A stretch of 64,000 nucleotides of DNA. Origin: Bacteroides sp. OF04-15BH (GTDB lineage: Bacteria; Bacteroidota; Bacteroidia; Bacteroidales; Bacteroidaceae). Every line of letters begins with the position of its first letter. Within the stretch, counting starts at the first letter, position 1. This document shows, in pieces, positions 26,769 to 36,012 of the stretch. Where the stretch lies: NCBI RefSeq assembly GCF_003477995.1, contig NZ_QUEM01000011.1:1-64000 (forward strand), read 5' to 3'. The notes beneath the pieces were generated by a model. It saw only the letters and a program-made list of their open reading frames with translations. It made no database searches and had not been told where the DNA came from. The position numbers were made by a program, and so were the translations under genes.

Positions 26769-29700
26769 ATGAGAAGATTCACTTTTAGCTTGATTTTATG
26801 TGGTATGCTAAGTACTGCTACATATGCCCAGCAACCTTTGGGGGGATTCATGTATGGTGAGGTACAGCATCCTGAGGGTACTGAATGGGAGGCCCCCGAG
26901 AAACTTTCTTTGAATAAAGAACAGCCCCGTGCTTATTTTTTCTCTTTTGCCGATGTAGAGAGTGCAAAACGAGTACAGCCTGAAGCCAGTTCTTATTGGC
27001 AAAGCCTGAATGGAACATGGAAGTTTCATTGGGCACCTAATCCTGATGAACGGCCGAAAACTTTCTTTGACGTACAGTTTGAGGATGCCGCATGGGATGA
27101 CATTACCGTTCCTTCCTGCTGGAATGTTGTGGGAATACAAAAGGATGGATCCTTAAAATACGGTGTGCCTATTTATTGTAACCAGCCCGTAATCTTTAAG
27201 CACACAAAAGTTGTCGGTGACTGGAAGGGTGGTGTTATGCGTGAACCGAACAAGGACTGGACTACCTATAAATACCGTAATGAGGTTGGCTCATATCGCA
27301 GAACATTCCGCATACCGGAAACATGGAAAGACCGTGAAGTCTATATAAATTTCGATGGCGTAAATTCATTCTTCTATTTATGGATTAACGGAAAATATGT
27401 AGGATTTTCAAAGAACTCGCGAAATACGGCCTCATTTAATATCAGTGATTATCTGGTCAAAGGGGACAATGTTGTGGCTGTAGAGGTTTACCGTAATTCG
27501 GACGGCTCCTTCCTTGAAGCTCAGGATATGTACCGTTTGCCAGGTATATTCCGTGATACTTACCTGACTTCAACCGCAAAACTCGAGATACGTGACATGA
27601 AGATTGATACAGACCTGACAGCTGAGGGGGCAACCGTTTCGGTAAATGCCATGATGCGCAACCTTGGAAAGAAGGCTGCAAAAGATTTTACCTTGACATA
27701 TAGTGTCTTCGAGAACAAGCTGTATTCAGACGAAATCGTGGGTAAGGCAGGTAATCCTGTTGTTTCCGAGAAGTTCACATTGGATAAGGATGGAAGTCAG
27801 AAGATAACCACAAGACTTACGATTAATAATGCCAAACTTTGGTCTGCGGAGAAACCTAACCGTTATACATTAGTGGCAGAACTGAAAGACAGGAAAGGAA
27901 AGACAGTTGATGTCGTTTCTTCTTATTTCGGCATCTGCAAGGTTGAGATACGTGATACAGAAGCAAAAGATGACGAATTTGGCCTGAAAGGACGTTACTT
28001 TTATGTGAACAACAAGCCTGTGAAACTGAAAGGTGTAAACCGTCAGGAAATAAATCCGAACAGTGGTAACAGCATCACTCATGAGCAGATGGAGGAGGAG
28101 ATCATGATTATGAAGCGCGGTAACATTAACCATGTCCGTAACTCACATTATTCATGCGATCCTTACTGGTACTACCTGTGTGACAAATACGGCATCTATC
28201 TGGAGGACGAGGCGAATTTGGAAAGTCACGAATATTATTATGGAAAAGAATCTCTTTCGCATGTCCCTGAATTCAAAGATGCTCATGTGGCCCGTGTCAT
28301 GGAACTGGTACATGCTCATGTGAACCATCCTTCCATTGTCATCTGGTCACTGGGTAATGAAGCCGGTCCGGGCAAGAACTTCGTGGCCGCTTATGATGCC
28401 ATCAAAGCTTATGATACCAGTCGACCGGTACAGTATGAACGCAATAATGATATTGTAGATATGGGATCAAACCAATATCCTCCTATACCTTGGACACGTG
28501 AGGCCGTGAAGGGTACGTTCAATATCAAATATCCGTTCCACATATCCGAGTATGCCCACTCTATGGGTAATGCCGGAGGAAACCTTGAAGATTACTGGGA
28601 GGCTATTGAATCTACCAACTTCTTCTGTGGAGGAGCCATCTGGGACTGGGTGGATCAGTCTCTTTATAATTATGACAAGTCAACAGGAGAGAAATATCTG
28701 GCTTATGGTGGTGATTTCGGAGAAAAGCCTAATGACGGCATGTTCTGTATGAACGGTATCCTTTTCCCCGGCCATAAACCTAAACCGGAATATTTTGAGG
28801 TCAAAAAAGTCTATCAGAATGTAGGCGTAAAGGCAGTCGACATCAGGAAAGGACAGATTGAGGTGTTCAACAAAAATTATTTTGAACCGATGACTGACTA
28901 TGAGATGGTATGGTCTTTATGGAAAGACGGGGAAAAGGTTCAGGAGAGCAAGAATTTCAAAGGACATCGCAACATCGTTGGTCCTCGTGAAAAAGTCCAC
29001 TATACGATACCGTTTGATCTCAACAGTCTTGCTTCGGACAGCGAATACTTCATTAAAATACAGTTCTTGTTGGCTAAAGACATGCCATGGGCAAAGAAAG
29101 GATATGTACAGATGGAAGAACAGCTGCCGCTGAAACAGGCTGATACATTTGCCGGCATTGCAAGTGTCGCAGAAGGAGAAGATATCATCTTAAATGAATC
29201 CAATGAGACATATACAGTAAAAGGCAACGGCTTTACAGTAGTCTTTGACAATAAGACAGGAACGATCAACCATCTGAAATATGGTACGAAAACAATATTT
29301 ACAGAAAACAACGGTCCTAAACTTGATGCATTCCGAGCACAGACCGACAATGACAACTGGGCATACAGACAATGGTTTGCCAAAGGTCTGAACAATTTGC
29401 ATCATAAAGTTCTGAACAAGTCGGTATATACCCGTAAGGATGGAGCAGTAGTAATAGCTTATACTGTAGAGTCTCAGTCTCCTTGTGGATATAATATTAA
29501 GGATTTGGGTATAAGCTCAGGTAAATATGAGATTACCAAGTCTAAAGACTTCGGTCCGGATGATTTCAAATTTACAACCAACCAGATATGGACCGTTTAT
29601 AAAGACGGCTCCATAGAGTTACAGGCTAATATCATATCAAATGAGCCTAATCTGGATCTTCCACGTCTGGGATATGTCATGAAGACGCCTAAGGATCTTT

Positions 29701-30785
29701 CCAATTATACTTATTATGGACGCGGCCCTCAGAACAATTATAATGACCGTATGAACGGAGCGTTCGTCGAACTATATCATAGTACAGTCCAGGAGCAGTT
29801 CGTAGATTTCCCTAAACCGCAGTCTATGGGTAATCGCGAAGGCGTCCGCTGGTGTGCTTTGACAGATCAGACTGGTCAGGGTGTACAGTTCGTATCTACA
29901 TCTTCTCCGTTCTCTGCTTCTGCTCTGCCATGGTCGGCCATGCAGATGGTAGAAGCTCCGCATCCGTACCAGCTTCCCGAATCTGATGGTAATTATCTGC
30001 ATATAGACCTTAAGATGATGGGGCTTGGTGGCAGCAGTTGTGGTCAGGACGCTCCTTTGCCTGAAGACCGTGTCAAGGCTGGAAATCATATGATGGGCTT
30101 TATCATTCGTCCGGCAAACGGTAATCTTACTCAAAGGGCGAAGATCTCTGCTGTCGGAGATATGCCGTTGGGCATATCACGTGACCGTACCGGTATGTTG
30201 AACATTACTTCTGCCAGAAAGGATGCCACTATATGTTATAGCATAAACGGATCTAAAAAAACTTTGGTCTATGCTAAACCTTTCAGCTTGCGTGACGGCG
30301 GGCTGGTGAAGGCCTGGTACAAAGATAATGAGCAACTGATGGCTACATCTGAATTTGATCGGATTGAAAACATTCCGGTAGAAGTCATTTATGCCAGCAG
30401 TGCAGAACAGGGTGAAGGTGATGCCAATCATCTTGTTGATGGAGATGCGAATACATATTGGCATACAGTATATTCTGTTACTGTGGCAAAATATCCGCAT
30501 TGGATAGACTTTGACTGTACAGAAGAAAAGACTATAAAAGGTTTTGTCTACTTGCCACGACAGGATAGCAGTAATGGAAACATTAAGGATTTCCAGATTC
30601 AGGTAAGTAATGACGGAAAGAACTGGGGTGAAATTATCGTCAAAGGTTCATTTGAGAACAACCGTAAAGAGAAGCGTATCCTTTTCAATGAGCCGGTTAA
30701 AGCCCGTTATGTTCGTTTTACAGCTTTAAGTTCACAGAATGGAGATGATTTTGCAACTGGAGCGGAAATCAAGATTCTGAACTAA
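26769..30785 (+). CDS. Secreted GH2 beta-galactosidase with C-terminal discoidin domain
   Basis: 1338 aa with a signal peptide (about 1-20). Glycoside hydrolase family 2 order: sugar-binding jelly roll (about 75-260), Ig-like domain, TIM barrel, and a C-terminal beta-galactosidase small-chain domain. Acid/base Glu531 lies in IWSLGNEAGPG and nucleophile Glu594 in ISEYAHSMGN. The GH2 signature NHVRNSHYSCDPYWYYLCDK is intact. Residues about 1204-1336 form an F5/8 type C (discoidin) carbohydrate-binding module. It probably removes terminal beta-galactose from host or plant glycans in the periplasm. Four sampled 60-base lines of the gene are 38-52% G+C, while sampled ilvD and barrel-gene lines reach 63%. 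This suggests separate acquisition. No SusC/D pair or regulator adjoins. Confidence 0.92.
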   Translation: MRRFTFSLILCGMLSTATYAQQPLGGFMYGEVQHPEGTEWEAPEKLSLNKEQPRAYFFSFADVESAKRVQPEASSYWQSLNGTWKFHWAPNPDERPKTFFDVQFEDAAWDDITVPSCWNVVGIQKDGSLKYGVPIYCNQPVIFKHTKVVGDWKGGVMREPNKDWTTYKYRNEVGSYRRTFRIPETWKDREVYINFDGVNSFFYLWINGKYVGFSKNSRNTASFNISDYLVKGDNVVAVEVYRNSDGSFLEAQDMYRLPGIFRDTYLTSTAKLEIRDMKIDTDLTAEGATVSVNAMMRNLGKKAAKDFTLTYSVFENKLYSDEIVGKAGNPVVSEKFTLDKDGSQKITTRLTINNAKLWSAEKPNRYTLVAELKDRKGKTVDVVSSYFGICKVEIRDTEAKDDEFGLKGRYFYVNNKPVKLKGVNRQEINPNSGNSITHEQMEEEIMIMKRGNINHVRNSHYSCDPYWYYLCDKYGIYLEDEANLESHEYYYGKESLSHVPEFKDAHVARVMELVHAHVNHPSIVIWSLGNEAGPGKNFVAAYDAIKAYDTSRPVQYERNNDIVDMGSNQYPPIPWTREAVKGTFNIKYPFHISEYAHSMGNAGGNLEDYWEAIESTNFFCGGAIWDWVDQSLYNYDKSTGEKYLAYGGDFGEKPNDGMFCMNGILFPGHKPKPEYFEVKKVYQNVGVKAVDIRKGQIEVFNKNYFEPMTDYEMVWSLWKDGEKVQESKNFKGHRNIVGPREKVHYTIPFDLNSLASDSEYFIKIQFLLAKDMPWAKKGYVQMEEQLPLKQADTFAGIASVAEGEDIILNESNETYTVKGNGFTVVFDNKTGTINHLKYGTKTIFTENNGPKLDAFRAQTDNDNWAYRQWFAKGLNNLHHKVLNKSVYTRKDGAVVIAYTVESQSPCGYNIKDLGISSGKYEITKSKDFGPDDFKFTTNQIWTVYKDGSIELQANIISNEPNLDLPRLGYVMKTPKDLSNYTYYGRGPQNNYNDRMNGAFVELYHSTVQEQFVDFPKPQSMGNREGVRWCALTDQTGQGVQFVSTSSPFSASALPWSAMQMVEAPHPYQLPESDGNYLHIDLKMMGLGGSSCGQDAPLPEDRVKAGNHMMGFIIRPANGNLTQRAKISAVGDMPLGISRDRTGMLNITSARKDATICYSINGSKKTLVYAKPFSLRDGGLVKAWYKDNEQLMATSEFDRIENIPVEVIYASSAEQGEGDANHLVDGDANTYWHTVYSVTVAKYPHWIDFDCTEEKTIKGFVYLPRQDSSNGNIKDFQIQVSNDGKNWGEIIVKGSFENNRKEKRILFNEPVKARYVRFTALSSQNGDDFATGAEIKILN

Positions 30786-30825
30786 GCAAACATGATATTT
30801 CAGGAGTGAATAAAAACTTTGATAC

Positions 30826-30888
30826 AAAAAACTCTCTATATTAGGAACTGAATTCTTACATATAAGATCCTAATATGGAGAGTTTTTT
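30826..30888. terminator. Bidirectional terminator between beta-galactosidase and module copy C
   Basis: Arms of 21 bp, 30826-30846 and 30868-30888, differ at one position and both end in six A or T, so each strand yields a hairpin followed by U6. It serves the plus-strand beta-galactosidase and the minus-strand copy C. Confidence 0.9.
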
Positions 30889-30928
30889 CATGAGTTGGAT
30901 GAAATACTTTTTGTTGATCTGGCTCTTT

Positions 30929-31911
30929 TTATTTTTCCTCGATTAACCACTTCTCGATGCCACGGGTGGCATTGCTGAAATTCACGCCGATTTTAAAAAG
31001 TTTTCGGGAATCAGACGCAAAGGGTACGGAAGACAGATGCGCATAGTGCGGAAGCAGGAATTTGGTAAATCCTTCTTCCACCTCTTTATTCGGAAAGCCT
31101 AAAGTATAGTACCGGAATTCCCGATCAAAGTCTTTGATGGTGAGATACCCGCTCTGGTAAAGAATCGGCACGGGGTTCTCTTCCATGGAGTCCATTCCGT
31201 TGAGAGAATCTGCCATGGCCATTTCCTGCGTCAGGCGGTTCAGGTCATAGCGACAGTGTTTCAGCAGTTCCACCAGGAATGTCGGTGTTCCTGTCTCGAA
31301 CCAATAGCTGCCGAATTGCCTTTGTGCAAAAGTATTGAGCAGACTGAACGGATTGTAAATGTCTTCGCTTTTATCCGAAAAATGATAGCCGTCATACCAT
31401 TGTTTCAGTTCCCGTGAAGTGTCTTCCGGAGACATTCCTTGGCTTTCACCCAGTAATCTGATGTCCTCTTTAAAGTAATGGTGCAGCTCCTGTTCCGTAA
31501 TTCCGCACATGGAAGCGAAGCGTGAGGATAAGGAAATATCCATCAGATTGTTCAGATCGCTGAATACACTGATCTTGCTGAATTTGGTGACACCGGTCAG
31601 CATGGCAAAGCGCAGATACTTGTCGCAACTCTTCAGAACCCCATAAAAGGCCTTCAGTGTGTTGCGGTATTCTGTTTGCAAGGGTTCGTTACCGATAGCC
31701 TGAAGCATGGGTTTGTCGTATTCGTCGATCAGGACAACGACTTGCTGGCCGCATTTTTCGGCGGCACGCTGAATCACTCCCTGAAAGCGCAGGGAATGGG
31801 TCGTTTCGCTGGGGCGTGTTTCATATTGACTTTCCCAGTTGCACAAAGTATCGTTGAGCATGCTGTACAGGCTTTCCGGCGTGTCATACTTTTGCGGGTT
31901 CAAGTCCAGTA
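30929..31911 (-). pseudogene. Gutted AAA-ATPase/PD-(D/E)XK gene, copy C
   Basis: The longest frame is 324 aa and has no ATG start; it opens at a TTG that is an internal Leu codon in the intact copy. The N-terminal ~95 residues, including Walker A, are gone and the coding sequence is joined to the 5' flank at about 31911. A second in-frame deletion joins HYAHLSS to VPFASDSRK, removing about 115 residues that contain the whole nuclease core. Walker B (VVVLIDEYDKPML) and the central helical part remain, almost identical in DNA to copy B. The 31753-31911 segment is clearly diverged from copy B, so this copy is also a mosaic of two paralogues. Confidence 0.88.
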
Positions 31912-31925
31912 TCCTTGTTTATTTA

Positions 31926-31957
31926 CAAAAATAGCGTTTTCTCTATGGATTCGCAAA
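31926..31957 (-). promoter_or_regulatory. Relic promoter of copy C
   Basis: On the minus strand: -33 TTTG (31957-31954), 20 bp, -7 TATTTTTG (31933-31926). Identical to the copy B promoter. It may still transcribe the pseudogene. Confidence 0.6.
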
Positions 31958-32018
31958 TTATCCATTGATTTGCTTCGTTTCTTTCATCTGAATCATGAAA
32001 AGCTAAGAAAATTCTTTC

Positions 32019-32312
32019 GCCCAGTTTGGTGAATGCTCAGGGACTGTTTACCGTGAAAACGAAGATCATTTCTTCTTTGGATTCACTGCCGGTATTGCCC
32101 ATGCTCCCATGAATAAGATGGAGTATGTGTGGAATGTGCAGTTCAGCCGTTCCTTCCTGAAGAAGAACAGTCTGACACTGACTCTAACCGGTTATGACCT
32201 GTTGCGCGGAAAGCAGAACAATTGGTACCAGGTATCCGATTACTCAACGGTCTACAGCCGTTATATGTATGTCAATTCTTATTTCATGCTTGAGGCAAAA
32301 TATATTTTCTAA
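32019..32312 (+). pseudogene. Fragment of the outer-membrane barrel gene, copy C
   Basis: Bases 32019-32095 match the codons for ...LSP-LVNAQGLFTVK and IISSLDSLPV of the intact gene, then jump to its last ~70 codons (HAPMNKMEYVWNV to EAKYIF, stop at 32312). About 2.4 kb of the gene is deleted at a GGT(T)AT junction. The promoter with the G7 tract, the ATG and most of the signal peptide are also deleted: the flank joins directly to TCTTTCGCCC. It is not expressible as a functional protein. Confidence 0.88.
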
Positions 32313-32325
32313 ATCCTTTTTTCAG

Positions 32326-32371
32326 ATCATCGAAATGAACGGCAAATTTCATTTCGATGATTTTTTAATTT
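32326..32371 (+). terminator. Terminator after the barrel fragment
   Basis: A perfect 14-bp stem ATCATCGAAATGAA/TTCATTTCGATGAT (32326-32361) is followed by TTTTTAATTT. Confidence 0.8.
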
Positions 32372-32427
32372 CATCAGGACGAAAAAATCAGGCCTTTTCA
32401 TCACGAATCAGATTAAAGTGAGGGTAT

Positions 32428-32462
32428 AAAAAAAGTGCACCGCCGAGCGATGCACTTTTTTT
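32428..32462. terminator. Terminator of the PpiD-like gene (bidirectional)
   Basis: AAAAAAAGTGCA (32428-32439) and TGCACTTTTTTT (32451-32462) pair perfectly, giving U-tails on both strands. It lies 30 bp past the stop of the minus-strand foldase gene. Confidence 0.85.
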
Positions 32463-32492
32463 ATGGAATATTGTGTGAGACAAATTCGTGAA

Positions 32493-34643
32493 TTAATAGA
32501 ACAGATATCTGTGATCCATCACTTCTGCCTTGTTATACAGGTCCATGATGAACTGACCCATGCCACGCATGTTCTTGCTGTTCAGCATATTCTCTTCGTT
32601 CTTCACGTCCATCTTCTCCTGACCTTTGGTCTTGTTCAGCACCTGGAAGGCATATACACCAGCCATACCCTTGATGCCACTCTTGAACTGACCCTTGGTA
32701 GCCTTGTCGGCTGCACCGTTGATGGCAGGCTCGTTGTTACCGGTTGCGCTTACGAACACCGGAGAGTTGAAGGTTACATGTTTTACAGTGTCTACCACTG
32801 CACCAGCCATCTGCTTGGCGTCGTTCACGCTCTTCCAAGAAGCCATCTTGTCCGCAATCTGCTTAGCCTTCTTGTCGTTGATCACTTCGCGGGTCAGAAT
32901 GTCCTTCACGCTTTCCATTGAACGGTATCCGGCAGGATTTACAGCTGTAAGAGCAACAACCAACATGTTGTCATTGTTGCCGCACTCATACATCTTGGAA
33001 ACGCTGTTTACGTCGGTATCCTCGTTGAACAACCATCTCAGAGCCTCGCTGGTGTTGCTGATACCGGCAACATTGTGCTGGTTGCTGAGCATGTCCTTCT
33101 GAGTCATCAGCTGATAACCGGCCTTGGCTGCGTTGGCTTCCATCTCTTCGAGAGTTGGGTTGGCTGCCAGGAACTGGCTGAAGTCGTTGTAAGCCTTAGA
33201 GTAAGTCTCGTTGCTGAAGGTTACCGGGCATTTTACGATAGCTACATCGAATTTGTTCTGCATGCTGCGACGGTCTGTTACCTGCAGGATTACGTTGGCC
33301 TGAGAAATCTTCAGGTTCTGCAGTTCGTTGACTGCACCGTTGGTTACGGCCTTGATATATTTCAAGTCTTCCGGACCCATAGTTGCGCCTTCGTAGTTTC
33401 TTGAAGTGATCCAAACCTTTTCGCCGGTCTGGCCATACTTCTTGGCGATAGAATCAAACGGAGTTCCGTTGTTCAGGGCTGTCATGATGCTGTCGGCAGT
33501 CTTGGCATTGGTAGCCTCGTCGGCTCCGACAATCTGAATCTGGCGATACTGGATTGAATCCGGTGCAGAAACGCGGTTCATCAGTTTCACAACATTGAAA
33601 GTCTGGTCACCCGGGTTGTAGTATGGGCCGAGCACCTTGTTCAGAGTCATGGTGTCGAGCTGTACGGCTACGTCACCTGGAAGAGCAGCCTTGCTTACAG
33701 GAATTTCAGAGTAGTTTACCAGAGATCCGCTCTCGCGTACGATCTTGCTGATGTTACCGCCCTCGGCCAGCTGCTTGCTTACCTCGGTCATTTCCTTCTT
33801 CAGCTCGGCCTTGTCCTTTTCGCTGGCTCTAACCTTAACGCTGATATATTTGAAGTCGCGGCTTTCGCTGAACTGCTTGAAGTTCTCCTTCATTTCCTCA
33901 TACTTGGCTTTCAGGTCGGCATCCTCTACCTTGACGGTGCTGTCGGAGATGGTGGTGAAAGGAACTGAAGCCAGCAGCAACTCGCTTTCATTAACGTGGC
34001 CTTCGAAATTCATCTTGGCGGCTACCGGGTTGCTGATTACTGAGTGAGCCAGCAGAGACTGGTACTTGTTGACAAGTGCTTCCTGCTTGATGCTCTTTTC
34101 GATGAACTGCCACATTTTGAACATGCTTTCGTAGTACTGGATGTACTCAGCCGGCATCTGTGACGGGTTCTTCTTCATATTGTCATAGTCTGTGAGGAAT
34201 TTCTTCAGCATGTTTACGTCGAATGCACCGGTCTTCTCGTTGCGGAACGGAGTCTGCATCAGATACTGGCTGCGTCCGTTGTTGATGATTTCCTGCAATT
34301 CGGCGTCGGTCACGGTCAGACCCAGCTTCTCGGCCTCATGCTCGATGAGCTTGTTCTGAACGAATGTGTTCCACACCTGGTCTCTGATCTGAGTCATTTC
34401 TGCTCCGTCCAGAGAGTTGACTCCACGGGTTAACTTAACTACTTCAGAGTACTCGTCTACCAGGCTTTGGAAATCCTGATAGGACAGCGACTCTCCGTAA
34501 ATTTCACCTACTCTCTGTTTGCTTTCTGCTGAGGCAGACTGCATAGAGCGGAAGAATTCTTCGGCGATGAATGCAAACAACGCCAATCCCACAACGATCA
34601 TAAGAAGTGGGCCTTTGCTTCTGATTTTTTGTAAAGTTGCCAT
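32493..34643 (-). CDS. Membrane-anchored peptidyl-prolyl isomerase, PpiD/SurA-like
   Basis: 716 aa. One N-terminal transmembrane helix (LLMIVVGLALFAFIAEEF, residues about 13-30) anchors a large periplasmic part. A SurA-N-like helical domain (about 40-190) precedes a parvulin-type PPIase domain (about 360-450, YRQIQIVGADEATNAKTADS), then a second helical region. It resembles E. coli PpiD, which sits at the Sec translocon and assists outer-membrane proteins. It is the last gene of the coaX-OMP-lptC-gldE run, after a 96-bp gap with a small terminator hairpin, so it may also be transcribed alone. Codon bias indicates high expression. Confidence 0.88.
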   Translation of the reverse strand: MATLQKIRSKGPLLMIVVGLALFAFIAEEFFRSMQSASAESKQRVGEIYGESLSYQDFQSLVDEYSEVVKLTRGVNSLDGAEMTQIRDQVWNTFVQNKLIEHEAEKLGLTVTDAELQEIINNGRSQYLMQTPFRNEKTGAFDVNMLKKFLTDYDNMKKNPSQMPAEYIQYYESMFKMWQFIEKSIKQEALVNKYQSLLAHSVISNPVAAKMNFEGHVNESELLLASVPFTTISDSTVKVEDADLKAKYEEMKENFKQFSESRDFKYISVKVRASEKDKAELKKEMTEVSKQLAEGGNISKIVRESGSLVNYSEIPVSKAALPGDVAVQLDTMTLNKVLGPYYNPGDQTFNVVKLMNRVSAPDSIQYRQIQIVGADEATNAKTADSIMTALNNGTPFDSIAKKYGQTGEKVWITSRNYEGATMGPEDLKYIKAVTNGAVNELQNLKISQANVILQVTDRRSMQNKFDVAIVKCPVTFSNETYSKAYNDFSQFLAANPTLEEMEANAAKAGYQLMTQKDMLSNQHNVAGISNTSEALRWLFNEDTDVNSVSKMYECGNNDNMLVVALTAVNPAGYRSMESVKDILTREVINDKKAKQIADKMASWKSVNDAKQMAGAVVDTVKHVTFNSPVFVSATGNNEPAINGAADKATKGQFKSGIKGMAGVYAFQVLNKTKGQEKMDVKNEENMLNSKNMRGMGQFIMDLYNKAEVMDHRYLFY

Positions 34644-34698
34644 TGGTTTAATTATGAATTTTTGTTATTTATTTTTCCATAAAAGCGTACGAAGATAC

Positions 34699-34720
34699 AA
34701 AAAAACCTTCAAAAGAAGGA
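34699..34720 (-). terminator. Small terminator hairpin between gldE-like and PpiD-like genes
   Basis: Read on the minus strand, CCTTC-TTTT-GAAGG is followed by U7. The stem is only 5 bp, so termination may be partial. Confidence 0.55.
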
Positions 34721-34739
34721 TTTTTTCCCCGAAAAAATG

Positions 34740-36008
34740 TTATTCAACGACTTTCAGGCGCACCAATTCAATCTTCGTCATGGTGTTTTTGACGATTTTG
34801 AACTCGTATTTTCCAAAGGAAACCACTTCGTTGAGTTTGGGGAAGCTCTGGTACTGGTGCAGGATGAGTCCGCTTACTGTTTGGTAATCATCCGATTCCG
34901 GAAGGTCGAGGTCGAGCAGCTCGTTTACTTTTTCGATTTCCAGACGGGCGGAAATCAGGTATTCGTTGTGGTCCAGTTTTTTGGCAATGTAGTTTGAGGT
35001 GTCGTGTTCGTCTTCGATGTCACCGAAGATTTCCTCTACAAGGTCTTCCATGGTTACAATGCCCGAGGTTCCGCCGAATTCGTCCACGATTACGGCCAGT
35101 GACTTTTTCTGCTGCATGAATGTCTTGAGCAGTTTCTGGGCCTGCATGGTTTCGGGCACAATGGGCACCTCGCGGATGTTCTGCTGCCACTGGTCGTGTA
35201 TCTTGAACATTTCCGATGAGTGGATGAAGCCTACGATGTGGTCGATGTCTCCGTCGTAGACGATGATTTTCGATTTTCCGCTTTCCACGAACAGGTTCTT
35301 CAGCTCTTCGAGTGAGGCCGTGCGGTCGATGGCCTGAATCTCCGTGCGCGGCACAATGCAGTCGCGCACCTTTACGTTGGAGAATTCCAGGGCATTCTGG
35401 AAAATCTTCACTTCTTCGTTGATTTCCTCCTTGTCCGTAGTGCTGTCTATGCTCGACTGGATGAAATAGTCCAGGTCCACTTTGGTAAAAGCTTGCTCGG
35501 TCTGGTCTTTGCTGGTGTTCAGACCCACAATGCGGAGAAACAGGCGTGACAGTCCGCTCGTAAGTTCTGATATCGGATAAAGCACCACATAGAAGATGAA
35601 TGCCGGGAAGGCAAAGATCTTCATCATCTTGTTCGGATTGATCTTAAACAGGGTCTTGGGCAGAAATTCGCCCGTAACCAGTACGATCAGGGTGGAAATC
35701 AGCGTCTGGATAATCAGTTTGGCGCCTTCGTACTGTCCCAATCCGAGCGGTTCGAGCAGGTAAAAGTCGAGCACGCCGGCCATGAGAATACCGTAGACGA
35801 CCAGGGCGATGTTGTTGCCCACAAGCAGGGTGGAGATAAAGTTGTTGGGATGCTCGTAGAAGATGTCGAGCACCTTGCTGGTGAAGCTCTGTGAGGACTT
35901 TTCCAGCTCATAGCGGAGTTTGTTGGAGGACACAAAGGCAATCTCCATGCCGGAAAAGAAGGCGGAGAGCAACAGGATAAAAGCTATTTCCAAAAATATT
36001 ATTCCCAT
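34740..36008 (-). CDS. CNNM/CorC-type CBS membrane protein, GldE-like
   Basis: 422 aa from ATG 36008; the frame continues upstream only through the stop region of the preceding gene. DUF21/CNNM transmembrane domain (residues 1-180, beginning MGIIFLEIAFILLLSAFFSG), paired CBS domains (about 200-320), and a CorC/HlyC C-terminal domain. The motif FGGTSGIVTMEDLVEEIFGD marks the end of the second CBS. Relatives are Mg/Co export-type proteins; in gliding Bacteroidetes the orthologue next to envelope genes is called GldE. It starts 4 bp after the lptC-like stop. Confidence 0.88.
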   Translation of the reverse strand: MGIIFLEIAFILLLSAFFSGMEIAFVSSNKLRYELEKSSQSFTSKVLDIFYEHPNNFISTLLVGNNIALVVYGILMAGVLDFYLLEPLGLGQYEGAKLIIQTLISTLIVLVTGEFLPKTLFKINPNKMMKIFAFPAFIFYVVLYPISELTSGLSRLFLRIVGLNTSKDQTEQAFTKVDLDYFIQSSIDSTTDKEEINEEVKIFQNALEFSNVKVRDCIVPRTEIQAIDRTASLEELKNLFVESGKSKIIVYDGDIDHIVGFIHSSEMFKIHDQWQQNIREVPIVPETMQAQKLLKTFMQQKKSLAVIVDEFGGTSGIVTMEDLVEEIFGDIEDEHDTSNYIAKKLDHNEYLISARLEIEKVNELLDLDLPESDDYQTVSGLILHQYQSFPKLNEVVSFGKYEFKIVKNTMTKIELVRLKVVE

Positions 36009-36012
36009 AGTT

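Noticed and set aside
26769..30785. Polysaccharide utilisation locus around the beta-galactosidase
   Set aside because: No SusC/SusD pair, hybrid two-component system or further glycosidase adjoins; the barrel gene upstream is tied to the duplicated module instead.
19505..32312. Insertion sequence or transposon as cause of the duplication
   Set aside because: No transposase, terminal inverted repeats or target duplications were seen; the borders look like recombination and short-homology deletions.
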